From NCBI RefSeq assembly GCF_001553455.1, contig NZ_BBOX01000129.1:1-62736 (forward strand): 62,736 nucleotides of DNA, given 5' to 3'. Position 1 is the stretch's first letter. Each line of letters opens with the position of its first letter. This document shows, in pieces, positions 34,313 through 43,138 of this stretch. Below the pieces are notes generated by a model. It was not told the origin of the DNA. It saw nothing but the letters and a program-made list of their open reading frames with translations, and did not search any database. The DNA is from Streptomyces hygroscopicus subsp. hygroscopicus. Its GTDB lineage: Bacteria; Actinomycetota; Actinomycetes; Streptomycetales; Streptomycetaceae. A program made the translations under genes and the position numbers.

Positions 34313-35113
34313 ATGCGGAAGATCCTGACCGCCGTGGCCGCGCTGGCCGCCGCGGTCCTGGTGGCCCTGAGCCCGAACTCCGGGACCAGCGCGGGCGCCG
34401 CCCCCGGCACCGGGGCGGAAACGCTGTCCGGCGCCGCACCGGCCGCGGCCGCGGCGGTGGATCACACGGTGACGTTCGTCAACGACACCGGGAAGAAGGT
34501 GTGGATCGGCAGCGATGTCAACGCCGACGGATCCCGGCAGTTCGCCACGTTACCCATCCTGGAGCCCGGGGAGTCGGGCACGGTGACGATCCCCGAGACG
34601 GCGGATCCCGGCCATTGGCGTGGCAAGTTCTTCGCCCGTCAGGGGTGCACGGGGACGCCGGGCAGCACCTTCCACTGCCAGGTGGGGGACTGCGGCAGGT
34701 TCGCCGACCACTGCGAGACGGCCGAACAGCCCACCAGCCTCGCGGAGTTCAACTTCGACACCAGGGACACGCTGGCGCCCTGGTACAACGTCAGCTACGT
34801 CAACGCCTTCTCCCAGCCCGTCACCATCGCCCCCGACAACGCCACCGGCGGTGGCGGCTGCGACACCATGGGCTGCTCGCAGAACCTGCTGCCGCTGTGT
34901 CCTCCCGACGATCTGACGCGCTGGCCGGACGGCACGCCGATGCTGTGCACCAGCCCCGACCGGGACGCCAAGACCCCCTACAGCGACATGATCGCCGCCC
35001 ACTGCCCCAAGGCGTACGGCTGGTCCAAGCAGGACCAGGAGCCGGGGAACCAGGTCATGCAGCAGTGCGGCCGGTGCAGCGGTTTCACCGTCACCTTCCA
35101 CAGCGTCGTCTGA
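34313..35113 (+). CDS. Secreted thaumatin-like protein
   Basis: A 266-residue protein with an export signal (MRKILTAVAALAAAVLVAL) and a mature part with many cysteines. It resembles thaumatin/PR-5 proteins: the VTFVNDTGKKVWIG start, WRGKFFARQGC, the CGRFADHC-like disulfide region, AEFNFDT and the C-terminal YGWSKQD...TVTFHSV. Plant homologues bind beta-1,3-glucan and damage fungi. Codon 80 (34550-34552) is TTA, so bldA dependence is likely. It is the first of three secreted-protein genes behind a DasR-like site. Confidence 0.87.
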   Translation: MRKILTAVAALAAAVLVALSPNSGTSAGAAPGTGAETLSGAAPAAAAAVDHTVTFVNDTGKKVWIGSDVNADGSRQFATLPILEPGESGTVTIPETADPGHWRGKFFARQGCTGTPGSTFHCQVGDCGRFADHCETAEQPTSLAEFNFDTRDTLAPWYNVSYVNAFSQPVTIAPDNATGGGGCDTMGCSQNLLPLCPPDDLTRWPDGTPMLCTSPDRDAKTPYSDMIAAHCPKAYGWSKQDQEPGNQVMQQCGRCSGFTVTFHSVV

Positions 35114-35207
35114 CCTGCCGTCGGCCATGTCACTCCGGGCCGGACGAGGGCCGGACGAGGACCGGATGAGGACGGGACGAGGACCGGATGAGGAAAGGAG
35201 AGACGAC

Positions 35208-36029
35208 GTGCGGAGGATACGCCTCCTCACCGTTCTGCTGGCGGTGCTGACCCTGCTGACCGCGGGCAGCCAGGCGGGCGCCGGGGCGTCCGCGGCGGCG
35301 GGGCAGAAGAAGGGCGTCAGCGCCTGGAACTTCGACGGGGTCACCGGAGCGATGGCCGATGCCGGGGTCGGCTGGTTCTACACCTGGGCCTCGGGCAAGG
35401 AACGGATCGAACCCCCGGCCGGTGTCGAGTTCGTGCCCATGATCTGGGGTGCCGGCTCGGTGACCGACACGGAACTCGACCGGGCTAGGAGCGAGGGCAC
35501 GACCCTGCTCGGCTTCAACGAACCGGACCTGGCCGGCCAGGCGGACATGTCGGTGGAGCGGGCCCTCGAACTGTGGCCCCGGCTGCAGTCGACCGGTATG
35601 CGGCTCGGCGCCCCCGCCGTGGCCTACGGCGGCGATGTCGCCGACGGCTGGCTCGACCGCTTCATGAAGGGCGCCGCCGACCGCGGCTACCGGGTCGACT
35701 TCATCCCCCTGCACTGGTACGGCGCCGACTTCGACCCCACCCGCGCCACCGACCAGCTGCGCGGCTACCTCCAGGCCGTCCACGACCGCTACCAGAAGCC
35801 GGTCTGGCTCACCGAATACGCGCTGACCGACTTCTCGACCGGCACCCCGAGGTATCCGTCCCCGGAACAGCAGGCCGCGTTCGTGACGAAGTCCACCGCC
35901 ATGCTCCAGGGGCTGTCCTTCGTCGAACGGTACGCGTGGTTCACGCTGTCCGCCGACCGCGGCGGCACCGGTCTCTACAACGGCACCACGCCCAACCAGA
36001 TGGGCGCCGCCTACCGCGCGGCCGGCTGA
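35208..36029 (+). CDS. Secreted GH128 endo-beta-1,3-glucanase
   Basis: A 273-residue protein starting at GTG 35208 with GGAAAGGAG upstream. The signal peptide ([18 protein letters not shown]) is followed by a glycosyl hydrolase catalytic core of family GH128: [15 protein letters not shown] (acid/base E105), HWYGADF and [10 protein letters not shown] (nucleophile E203). The family cleaves beta-1,3-glucan, the main glucan of fungal walls. It lies 94 bp after the thaumatin gene across a short tract of about 10-bp GGACGAGGACC-like repeats. No binding module is present. Confidence 0.9.
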   Translation: MRRIRLLTVLLAVLTLLTAGSQAGAGASAAAGQKKGVSAWNFDGVTGAMADAGVGWFYTWASGKERIEPPAGVEFVPMIWGAGSVTDTELDRARSEGTTLLGFNEPDLAGQADMSVERALELWPRLQSTGMRLGAPAVAYGGDVADGWLDRFMKGAADRGYRVDFIPLHWYGADFDPTRATDQLRGYLQAVHDRYQKPVWLTEYALTDFSTGTPRYPSPEQQAAFVTKSTAMLQGLSFVERYAWFTLSADRGGTGLYNGTTPNQMGAAYRAAG

Positions 36030-36088
36030 CGGACAGCCCGCCCGCGTGCGAACCCCCCACCACGACACATCGAAATGAGGTCCTCGCC

Positions 36089-36523
36089 ATGCGCAAGGGA
36101 ATGCTGGCCGGCCGACTGGCCGCCGGAGCCGTCGCACTGACCGCCGTGCTGGGTGCCGCCCCGACGAGCACCGCCGCCACCAGCGACACCCCGCCGGCCG
36201 GTGAGAACTGCTGGGCCACCCACTACGGCTACATACCCCCGGGTGCCTACACCGCCAGCGGTGAACTCTTCGACAACAACGCGGACACCGCGGCGACCTC
36301 TCTGAGCCGCGATCCGCAGCTGCCGTTCGGGACCAAGGTGAAGGTCACCAACGTGGCGAACGGCGCCTCGCTGGTCGTGCGCATCAACGACCGCGGCACC
36401 TTCGCGTGGACACCGTCGGTGCCCAAGTGCCTGGACCTGACCGACGGGGCGTACGCCCGGCTCGGCGGAGTCCTCAACCCCGACTCCGGCCACATCGTGG
36501 TCAAGGAGGAGATCGTGCCCTGA
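36089..36523 (+). CDS. Secreted RlpA/expansin-like double-psi beta-barrel protein
   Basis: A 144-residue exported protein: signal peptide, then a single six-strand double-psi barrel with [41 protein letters not shown] and [13 protein letters not shown]. The DRG aspartate is the RlpA/barwin/expansin catalytic-site residue. These proteins loosen or cleave wall polymers. It is 59 bp after the GH128 gene and followed by a strong terminator, closing a three-gene unit. Confidence 0.88.
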   Translation: MRKGMLAGRLAAGAVALTAVLGAAPTSTAATSDTPPAGENCWATHYGYIPPGAYTASGELFDNNADTAATSLSRDPQLPFGTKVKVTNVANGASLVVRINDRGTFAWTPSVPKCLDLTDGAYARLGGVLNPDSGHIVVKEEIVP

Positions 36524-36551
36524 CCCCTGCCGGGGTGGTACGGAGGAGATG

Positions 36552-36590
36552 ACGTGTCCGCCCCGGAACGCGGTTCCGGGGCGGACACGT
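36552..36590. terminator. Strong intrinsic-type hairpin terminator
   Basis: ACGTGTCCGCCCCGGAAC (36552-36569), loop GCG, and its exact 18-bp complement (36573-36590). It separates the secreted trio from the convergent SnoaL-like remnant and may stop both. Confidence 0.88.
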
Positions 36591-36624
36591 ATGGGGGGGA
36601 CCTCCGTTGACCGAGGCCGGTCCT

Positions 36625-36995
36625 TCAGACCATCGGGGCGAAGAAGAAGGTGTCGCGGCGCGCGAAGCGCAGTGCCGCGTCCAGCTCGAAGAAGTCGGCG
36701 AACTCCAGCGACACCTCGCGGCCGTCCTTGAGCACGCCCTCGAACACGCCGTTCACCGCCACCCGGCGGCCGTCCGCGACGGTGGTGACGACGGTGTGCT
36801 TCCCCTCGGCGATGACCCGCTCGCCGGTGTAGAAGGCCATCAGATCGGCCTGGCCGCGCATCGGCTCATAGCCGGGGCGGCGGTAGACGGCGGTTTCGGC
36901 GAAGAGGGCGCGAGCAGCCCCGAGACGTCGTCGGCGTCGACTAACCGGTAGTACTCCCGCACCTTGGACACAGCGGTGTCGGCGGTGTCGTCCAT
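36625..36995 (-). pseudogene. SnoaL-like (NTF2 fold) gene with a frameshift
   Basis: The N-terminal part MDDTADTAVSKVREYYRLVD reads from ATG 36995. The rest (ALFAETAVYRRPGYEPMRGQ and on to TFFFAPMV) lies in another frame. The shift falls near 36905-36918, consistent with one base lost or two gained; the joined product would be about 123 residues, the normal size for the fold. A TTA codon lies just before it. It is either a recent pseudogene or a sequencing error. Such proteins include polyketide cyclases and hydratases. Confidence 0.7.
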
Positions 36996-37427
36996 GGTCG
37001 CGATCGTCCTTAACGTGAAGCGGCTGGGCGGGCACCAAAGGTGCGGGCCCGGGACAGGAAGGCTGCTGGACTCGGCCCTGTGGGCCAAGCGGAGCTGACC
37101 ATGGGAGACGTGGCCGTGCACCTTCACTCGGCCACCAGCGGTGGTGCGCACCTCGGTGCGAACGGCTCTGGGGTGGGTGTATCCGGCCGGGCCGCCGAGC
37201 GCGCGCTCGACGGCACCGGTAGTGGCCCGGGCGAGCGCCGCCGAGGGCACCGGTAGTGGCCCGGGCGAGCGCCGCCGCACCGGCCGTGTCGCACACCACC
37301 AGGGTCCGGTGGAGCAACCGGCCGGCGCGTGACAGCACCGGCGCCGTGTGCCACTCCTGAAGCGGGGACGCTGCCACCACGACCGCCGCGGCCCGGCGGC
37401 AGGCGGGCGCGGGTCCACCGCGGCGTG
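36996..37427. other. Gene-poor stretch with a duplicated segment
   Basis: 432 bp. A perfect 32-bp repeat occurs at 37212-37243 and 37246-37277. A minus-strand frame gives a protein-like segment (LLHRTLVVCDTAGAAALARA) interrupted by the duplication; I cannot assign it and suspect a decayed gene. Confidence 0.5.
37212..37277. repeat. Tandem duplication of 32 bp (period 34)
   Basis: The two copies beginning GGCACCGGTAGTGG are identical and separated by AG. Confidence 0.9.
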
Positions 37428-38021
37428 TCACAGTGCGGGCGGGACCACCTCCATCCGCCGTGCCACACAGCCGACGCACCCCGGCGCGTGGCGGCGCAGC
37501 ACCTCGAAGGCGATGTCCGTCCCCTTCAGCCCGCGGTCCGCCAGGCCACCGATGCTGACCAGGGCCGGATCGCGCACCAGACCGCGCCCGATGTCCGCCT
37601 CCCGCACTCCGGGAGCCACCGTCCGCAGCAACTGGTGCTTGTCCGCGTGGACCGCCAGCCGCCCGGCCCGCACACCGGCGGCGGCGACGAGCAGCACACC
37701 GGTGCACACCGCGAACAGCTCGGCTCCCCGGGCCGCCGTGTCACGGACCGCGGTACGCAGCCGCTCCGACGCCGCGGCCGCCTCCGCGCCCCGCCCGCCC
37801 GGCACCACCAGCACATCGCAGTCCGCCAGGGCGTCCAGGGACGCGATACCCGTGAGCCGTGTGCCGCCGGAGGTGGTGACGTCCGGCCCGGGGGCGACCA
37901 GCGCCACCTCGAGCCCGTTGTCGTGCTGGGCGCACCGGGCGCCCTTGTCCAGGGGGGCCAGGGCCCCGAACAGGTCGAGTTCATCGACCCCTTCGTAGGC
38001 CAGCACCCGTACGGCGGTCAT
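37428..38021 (-). CDS. DJ-1/PfpI family protein
   Basis: A 197-residue class I glutamine-amidotransferase-like protein. The nucleophile elbow FAVCTGVLLVA gives Cys106; DELDLFG near the start and VPGGRG are conserved. Members include isocyanide hydratases, amidases and glyoxalases. Its ATG overlaps the stop of the phosphatase gene, so it is the last gene of the twelve-gene operon and probably has a pathway role (hydratase or protective), though this cannot be specified. Confidence 0.86.
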   Translation of the reverse strand: MTAVRVLAYEGVDELDLFGALAPLDKGARCAQHDNGLEVALVAPGPDVTTSGGTRLTGIASLDALADCDVLVVPGGRGAEAAAASERLRTAVRDTAARGAELFAVCTGVLLVAAAGVRAGRLAVHADKHQLLRTVAPGVREADIGRGLVRDPALVSIGGLADRGLKGTDIAFEVLRRHAPGCVGCVARRMEVVPPAL

Positions 38022-38830
38022 CCGCCGACCCCCGTGAGCAGGGCCATCAGATCATCGTGGACCTCGGGCGCCGACACCAGGAAGCCCCCGCCGAACAGGT
38101 CGGCGGGAACGCCGTCCGGCACCGGGACCAGATGGCCGCGCACGGCGCCTGCCTCCCGGGCGACCAGGGACGCGGCGGCGACGTCCCACGGGTGCAGCGT
38201 CTCGGTGTGCGCGTCCAGCCGGCCCGCGCCGACCCAGCAGATGTCCAGGGCGGGGGAGGCGGCGCGGCGGATGTCCTGGCAGTGGGTCAGCAGCAGCTCG
38301 ATCCGCTTGAGCAGCGGCCCCAGGTCCGAACGCATATGGGGGAAACCGGTGCTGACCACGCTTCTGCGCAGCTCACCCGGGGAGCCGACGTTGATGGGAC
38401 GCCCGTTGAGTCGTGCGCCCTTGCCCAGCGCCGCGGTGAAGGTCTCCCCCAGGAAGGGGGCGCACACCGCCGCGGCCCTGGTGACACCCTCCTCGGCATA
38501 GGCCACGGAGACGGACACGTACGGGTGGCCGCGTGCGTAGTTGGCCGTGCCGTCGATGGGGTCGACCACCCACACCGGCCCGTGGAGGTCCGGCGGTTCG
38601 CCGTCGCCGGACTCCTCGGACAGCACGGGCACGTCCGGGAACGCGGCCCGCAGTGTCTCGAGGATGGCGCGGTCGGCGAGCAGATCGCCCTGGGTGACCG
38701 GCTCGGCGTCGTTCTTGTACGCCACGCCGCGATCGGTGCTCCGCGCCACGATCACCCGGCCGGCGGTCTCGGCCGCGCGCACGGCGGCGGCGAGGAGTTC
38801 TTCGTCAGTCCTGTGCGTCATCGCCCGCAT
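38018..38830 (-). CDS. Inositol-monophosphatase-like phosphatase
   Basis: A 270-residue protein of the FIG/IMPase superfamily with the metal site WVVDPIDGTANYARG and HPWDVAAASLVAREAG; the EE pair is in VLSEESGDG. It hydrolyses cyclitol or sugar phosphates. The start at 38830 is inside TAATG, coupled to the kinase-like gene upstream; ATG 38821 is an alternative. With an inositol-phosphate-synthase homologue in the same operon it most likely removes phosphate from a cyclitol intermediate. Confidence 0.9.
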   Translation of the reverse strand: MRAMTHRTDEELLAAAVRAAETAGRVIVARSTDRGVAYKNDAEPVTQGDLLADRAILETLRAAFPDVPVLSEESGDGEPPDLHGPVWVVDPIDGTANYARGHPYVSVSVAYAEEGVTRAAAVCAPFLGETFTAALGKGARLNGRPINVGSPGELRRSVVSTGFPHMRSDLGPLLKRIELLLTHCQDIRRAASPALDICWVGAGRLDAHTETLHPWDVAAASLVAREAGAVRGHLVPVPDGVPADLFGGGFLVSAPEVHDDLMALLTGVGG

Positions 38831-39888
38831 TATCCTGCCAGCGCCGCGAGGGTTTCCCGGCGAACCCCCGGGTCGAGCATGTCGGCGTTGATGTAGAGAC
38901 GGCGGCAGGACGCGATCAGCTCGAGCATGCGGGTCTTCATCGCCGAGAACGCCGCGCCGTAGGCGAGGACGTCGTTGCCCAGGTGCGCGAGCACGTCGTC
39001 CTTCAGACCGTAGGTGCCGATGGCGAAGGCGAACAGATCGAGGAACGCGGCGAACGGCTCGACGTCCATCTCCTCGAAACGGCGCGGCCGGTCCGCGTCG
39101 TAGTCGATGATGCACAGGTTGCGCACGGTGGCCTGGGCCGGAGGCTGGTGGTCGAAGAGCAGCGCCGGGTCGACCCGGTACTCCGACGCCTCCAGGTGCG
39201 GGGCGAGCCCGGCCGAGTCGATCAGCTCACCGAAGCACCGGTCGTGGCGCACCCGCATGGCGGACGGGATCCCGTGCACCGTCAGCCCGTCGACCAGCAC
39301 ATGGGTGTTGCTGAGGAACGTACCGCCGTCCACGCACGCCTGGGTGAGGAAGACCGTCTTCCCGCCGCTGCCCCGGCCGAACAGCAGATTCGCCCCGGAG
39401 CCCGGCTGGATGAAGGCCGCGGCCTTCAGATGCAGCAGATCGTGGTCGACCGCGAAGACGGTCAGCAGGTGCTTGGTGAAGTACGGCCAGATGACGCGGT
39501 CCAGCCTGCGGCCGAACACATAGATCCGGTTTCCCCGCGTCACCAGGTGGGCCGGCGCCCCGTGGTGGTGGGTCAGGTAGAAGCCGCCGCGGAACCGGTC
39601 GGCGCGGAAGGTCCGGTCCCGCAGTGAGGAGACGATCCGCTCGTCGACCGGGTCGGCGTCGAGGTCGACACAGACCACCTCGTAGTCGACCCGCCCGGGG
39701 ACGGACGGGTCGACGAACCGGGTGAAGTACGAGTAGCCGTCGAAGTCGGTCAGGTTGCTGGAGATGCGGACCCGGAAGAGGTTGAGGTCGACCACCGCGG
39801 AGGAGCGCAGGGTGTACTGGCCCCCCAGCAGGTTTTCCACGTCGTCCCCCGAGGCCGCCGTCGGCGTCTCGGTGCCGGACACGGTCAT
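38830..39888 (-). CDS. HPr-kinase-like P-loop protein
   Basis: A 352-residue protein. A Walker A loop GRGSGGKT (residues 171-178) sits in a context (HLKAAAFIQPGSGANLLFG before it) like HPr kinase/phosphorylase C-terminal domains. The C-terminal 100 residues have no clear match. HPrK-like proteins of natural-product clusters phosphorylate serine hydroxyls, for example in some lasso peptides, often beside a nucleotidyltransferase-like protein; this cluster has one too (51.3 kb). A serine-linked intermediate is therefore a candidate substrate. ATGA overlap with the Toprim gene shows coupling. Confidence 0.7.
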   Translation of the reverse strand: MTVSGTETPTAASGDDVENLLGGQYTLRSSAVVDLNLFRVRISSNLTDFDGYSYFTRFVDPSVPGRVDYEVVCVDLDADPVDERIVSSLRDRTFRADRFRGGFYLTHHHGAPAHLVTRGNRIYVFGRRLDRVIWPYFTKHLLTVFAVDHDLLHLKAAAFIQPGSGANLLFGRGSGGKTVFLTQACVDGGTFLSNTHVLVDGLTVHGIPSAMRVRHDRCFGELIDSAGLAPHLEASEYRVDPALLFDHQPPAQATVRNLCIIDYDADRPRRFEEMDVEPFAAFLDLFAFAIGTYGLKDDVLAHLGNDVLAYGAAFSAMKTRMLELIASCRRLYINADMLDPGVRRETLAALAG

Positions 39889-40508
39889 CCCGCCGTCCCC
39901 TCCTCCGCGGTGCGTGACACCGCCAGCGCCTTGTCCAGTTCGGCCCCGAACGCATCGGCGTCCGCGCAGTGCAGCTCGCTCAGGTCGCTGTGGGCGCCCA
40001 GCCGCAGCTGGTGGACGCGCCCGGGGTAGCCGAGCGACCGGATGTGGCGCACCACGGCGTCCACGTAGTCCGCCACACCGCCCGGGAAGGTCTGTGCGCT
40101 GTCCTCCTCGACCTGGACGAAGACCTCCGGTCCGGGCAGGTGGTCGAGGGTGAGCACGTCCCAGTGCGCGGAGCCGGGAATGCCGACCGCGGGCACTCCG
40201 TGCTGCCAGGCCGTCCAGCAGTCCGACTCGCCCTCCACCACGATCTGGTAGCCCACCTCGGCGGCCCGCCGCAGCGCCTCGGGGGTGCTGTAGGCCACGA
40301 TGGGGGCGTCGTCACCGGGCAGCCACGAGGAGCCTCCCGCCCCCCGGATGCCGGTGCGCAGCCGGGTCCTGCCCGCGGTGCCGTCCGCGGCCCGGTAGGC
40401 GAACCGGACGCCTTCGGCGCTGTCGCTGAGGCCGAAGCGGCGCAGCGCGTCGGCGGGCAGCCGTTTGAGTTCGGCGAGCCGCTCCACCGTGACGGGTGCG
40501 CTCGTCAT
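39885..40508 (-). CDS. Toprim-domain protein (primase-like), 207 residues
   Basis: The centre, VVEGESDCWTAWQHGVPAVG (residues 90-109), matches the first Toprim motif (EGxxD) of primases and related proteins. IPGSAHW follows, and FVQVEEDSA replaces the usual second acidic motif. No zinc finger, helicase or polymerase part is attached. Toprim folds use Mg2+ for phosphoryl chemistry, usually on DNA; finding one inside a biosynthetic operon between kinase-like proteins is unusual. Its start overlaps the NDK-like stop by ATGA. A small-molecule phosphate role is inferred only from context. Confidence 0.65.
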   Translation of the reverse strand: MTSAPVTVERLAELKRLPADALRRFGLSDSAEGVRFAYRAADGTAGRTRLRTGIRGAGGSSWLPGDDAPIVAYSTPEALRRAAEVGYQIVVEGESDCWTAWQHGVPAVGIPGSAHWDVLTLDHLPGPEVFVQVEEDSAQTFPGGVADYVDAVVRHIRSLGYPGRVHQLRLGAHSDLSELHCADADAFGAELDKALAVSRTAEEGTAG

Positions 40509-41494
40509 ACCTTCTCCTGCTCGTTGTCGGGACGGGGGGCGGGCTCGGCCGGGAGCCCGGTGGGGTGGCCCACGTCGGGGAGGATCGGGACGGCGTCGAA
40601 GTGCCGGGCGCTCAGCTCGGCCGCGACCGCCACCCGGTCCCAGTGGGACCAGGCCACGCCGAGCCGGTCGGCGAGCGCCAGCAGCGCCTGCCAGTCCCTG
40701 CTGCGGCCGGAGCGCACCGCGTGCAGCAGGGCGCGCAAGCCGGTGGCGTCCGTCCGGTCCGCCAGCAGCACCTCCAGCCTGTCCAGCGCGGGCCGCCAGG
40801 TCAGGGCGGAGGGCTCGGAGCGTGCCTCGACCTCCGCCAGTGTCTTCAGCACGGCGTCGGTGGCGTCGTCGGCGGCGTCCATCCGGGCGAGCAGCCGGTT
40901 CCGCTCCGGGCGGTCGAAGAAGATCCCCAGGTCGCGGACGACATCGGCGGGCTCGTCGGCGACATGGACGTAGGTGAGCACCGACGCCTGCGCGGGGCCG
41001 GCGATGGTGCGCAGGTCCGCGGGACCGCGGTCCTCCGGACGGCTGGGCCCCTTCATCGAGCTCAGCCGGGTGGCCGCCGGGACCGCGGAGGGGGCGCGGT
41101 CCTCGCGCAGCAGCACATAGAGCGCGTCCCCGGCCGGCATGATCATGTCCATCACGTCGATCCGCTCACGGGTGGCGATGTTGAGCTGATAACGCCACAC
41201 CTCCCGCGTCGTGTGCCGGTCGAACCGGAACACCTCGCAGGCGACCGGGACGAACCCCGCGCCGCACACGGCGCGCAGCAGCCGTTCGCCACCCCTGGTG
41301 GCCACGGCGTCGGGCCGCAGCACCAGCGAGGCGGCCCGGTGCAGCCGCGCCACCGCGTCCGGACCGTCGCCGAACGCGGCTCGCAGGTCGTCCCAGGCGT
41401 CCCGGAAGTACGGATCGCCCGCGTAGACCTCGCGTTTGCGCGGCACCCTGCTCAGCTCGGGTGGAACCCGGCAGGCGTTGTCCGCCGAGGCCAC
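40505..41494 (-). CDS. Nucleoside-diphosphate-kinase-like protein, 329 residues
   Basis: Residues about 54-195 follow the NDK pattern: LVLRPDAV for the NDK start LxKPDxV, TRLSSMKGPSRPEDRGPADLR for the nucleotide loop ending PGTIR, and TYVHVADEPADVVRDLGIFF for the active site NxxHGSD, with His177 at the phosphohistidine position. A further 130-residue helical domain is unassigned. NDKs move a gamma-phosphate between nucleotides; here it may phosphorylate a pathway intermediate. GTG start at 41494, 3 bp after the carbamoyltransferase stop. A diverged family, so the call is moderate. Confidence 0.6.
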   Translation of the reverse strand: MASADNACRVPPELSRVPRKREVYAGDPYFRDAWDDLRAAFGDGPDAVARLHRAASLVLRPDAVATRGGERLLRAVCGAGFVPVACEVFRFDRHTTREVWRYQLNIATRERIDVMDMIMPAGDALYVLLREDRAPSAVPAATRLSSMKGPSRPEDRGPADLRTIAGPAQASVLTYVHVADEPADVVRDLGIFFDRPERNRLLARMDAADDATDAVLKTLAEVEARSEPSALTWRPALDRLEVLLADRTDATGLRALLHAVRSGRSRDWQALLALADRLGVAWSHWDRVAVAAELSARHFDAVPILPDVGHPTGLPAEPAPRPDNEQEKV

Positions 41495-41497
41495 CGT

Positions 41498-43138
41498 TCA
41501 CCCCCTCTCGTGGAGCATGCCGTCGGACCAGATGGCGGGCACCTTCCCCCAGTCCATCGCGCTGGCCACATCGGGGAAGAAACCCCTGCCGTTGCCGTTC
41601 GCGCTGGTGTTGCACAGCAGGGGGATACCGCTGAGCCGTTCGTACGCGGTGAGGATCTCGAAGATCAGCTCGTCGTCGTTCCGCCCGACCGTCTGCACCC
41701 TGGCCGTACCGTCCAGGTGGCAGATGGCGGGCACCTTGTCCCGCCACTCCTCGCGGACATGGTGGTCGAACAGCATGAACGGGTCGCGCGTACCGGGGTC
41801 GAAGACCTCGGGCGCCCGCTCCTCCAGGCAGACCGGCGCCACCGGGCGGTAGGACTCCCGGCCCTTGACCTCGTTCAGCCGGTCCTTCATCCCCGCCTCC
41901 ACCGCGGGCGCCAGGATGCTGCGGTGCCCCAGGGCACGGGGGCCGAGTTCGGCCCGGCCGTGCAGGACGACGACCGGCTCCCCGGTGCGGTGCAGATGGG
42001 CCGCCAGCTCCGCCGGGGTCATCGTGCGCGACCGCCACCCGGGCCTCGGCTCGCTCGCCACGAGCTGCGGCCCGGCGTAGGTGTCCCACCGCAGGGCCGG
42101 CGAGTGGCCCGACCGCAACAGCTCACAGCACGCGGTGCCCAGCGCGCTGCCCGCGTCGTTGGGGAAGGGCGGCACCCACACCCGGTCGACCGGCACCCGC
42201 TCCCGCACGTCCCGGTTCCACTTGATGTTCAGGGCGCAGCCGCCGACCATGCACAGATTGCGGGTGGACCGTCCGTCCCGCCCGATCAGCTCGGTCAGCC
42301 CGGCCACCAGGGCACGGCCCAGGAACTCCTGGATGGAGGCCAGCGCGTCGTCGGGGGTGACCCCCGGCAGCGGCTGGCCGGCGCGCATCAACTCCAGGAT
42401 CCGGCGCCCCGCCCGCTCGGTCAGCCGGTCGTCGGTGGTCTCGCCCTCGCCGAGGACCGTGCGTTCGGCGTCGGCCCGCAGCGCGTCCAGCGCGGCGACG
42501 GCGGCTTCGTCCGGGGTGCCGTGGGCGACATAGGCCATGATCTTGCCGGGGAGCGCCAGGGTGTGCGGCCACTCCAGCGGCGCGTCGTACGGCGGATACG
42601 CCTGGGCCAGCGTGTGGTAGGTGTCACCGAGCATATGGTGCACCGCGCCCACGCTCTCCATGCGGCGGGTGGCCGGGTCGTAGTGGTACAGGAACGGGAA
42701 CATCGCCCCGTCCCAGCACAGGATGTACGAGGGTTCCGGCCCGGCCGCGAACGGGCTGGAGCAGTACGCGCTGGCCACGTGCCCCGCGTAGTGCGGATAG
42801 CTGGTGCAGGGCAGGTCCAGCACATGCGACGGGTACGGGCGCAGCAGGTTGTCGTCCAGCAGCCCGCGGCGGTAGGGGGCCAGCTCGACGCGGACCTCCT
42901 GGCCGCCCCACGGCTTCACCTTGTGGGTCTTGCGCCAGCCGTCGATCACCAGCCGGTCGACGTCGGCCAGCCGGTAACCGTACTCGGCCAGCAGGTCCAC
43001 GACGATCTGGAGGTCGTCGATCCGCTGGTGCCGGGGGTTGTTGCCGAGCTTCTCCAGCTCCACCGAGCAGACCAGCCGGCCGTCGTCGACGATGGCGACA
43101 CCGCCGTCATGGGTGAGTTTCACCCCACAAATGATCAC
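41498..43138 (-). CDS. NodU/TobZ-family carbamoyltransferase
   Basis: A 546-residue enzyme starting GTG at 43138. The N-terminal half carries the sugar-kinase-like fold (CGVKLTHDGGVAIVDDG, HYAGHVASAYCSSPF with Fe-binding His residues, CWDGAMF) and GGCALNIKWNRD, and the C-terminal YrdC-like half carries HGRAELGPRALGHRSILA. These enzymes make carbamoyl-AMP from carbamoyl phosphate and ATP and transfer the carbamoyl group to an alcohol or amine. Such O-carbamoylation is seen in novobiocin, tobramycin and cephamycin. The acceptor here is unknown; a cyclitol or sugar hydroxyl is likely. Confidence 0.95.
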   Translation of the reverse strand: MIICGVKLTHDGGVAIVDDGRLVCSVELEKLGNNPRHQRIDDLQIVVDLLAEYGYRLADVDRLVIDGWRKTHKVKPWGGQEVRVELAPYRRGLLDDNLLRPYPSHVLDLPCTSYPHYAGHVASAYCSSPFAAGPEPSYILCWDGAMFPFLYHYDPATRRMESVGAVHHMLGDTYHTLAQAYPPYDAPLEWPHTLALPGKIMAYVAHGTPDEAAVAALDALRADAERTVLGEGETTDDRLTERAGRRILELMRAGQPLPGVTPDDALASIQEFLGRALVAGLTELIGRDGRSTRNLCMVGGCALNIKWNRDVRERVPVDRVWVPPFPNDAGSALGTACCELLRSGHSPALRWDTYAGPQLVASEPRPGWRSRTMTPAELAAHLHRTGEPVVVLHGRAELGPRALGHRSILAPAVEAGMKDRLNEVKGRESYRPVAPVCLEERAPEVFDPGTRDPFMLFDHHVREEWRDKVPAICHLDGTARVQTVGRNDDELIFEILTAYERLSGIPLLCNTSANGNGRGFFPDVASAMDWGKVPAIWSDGMLHERG

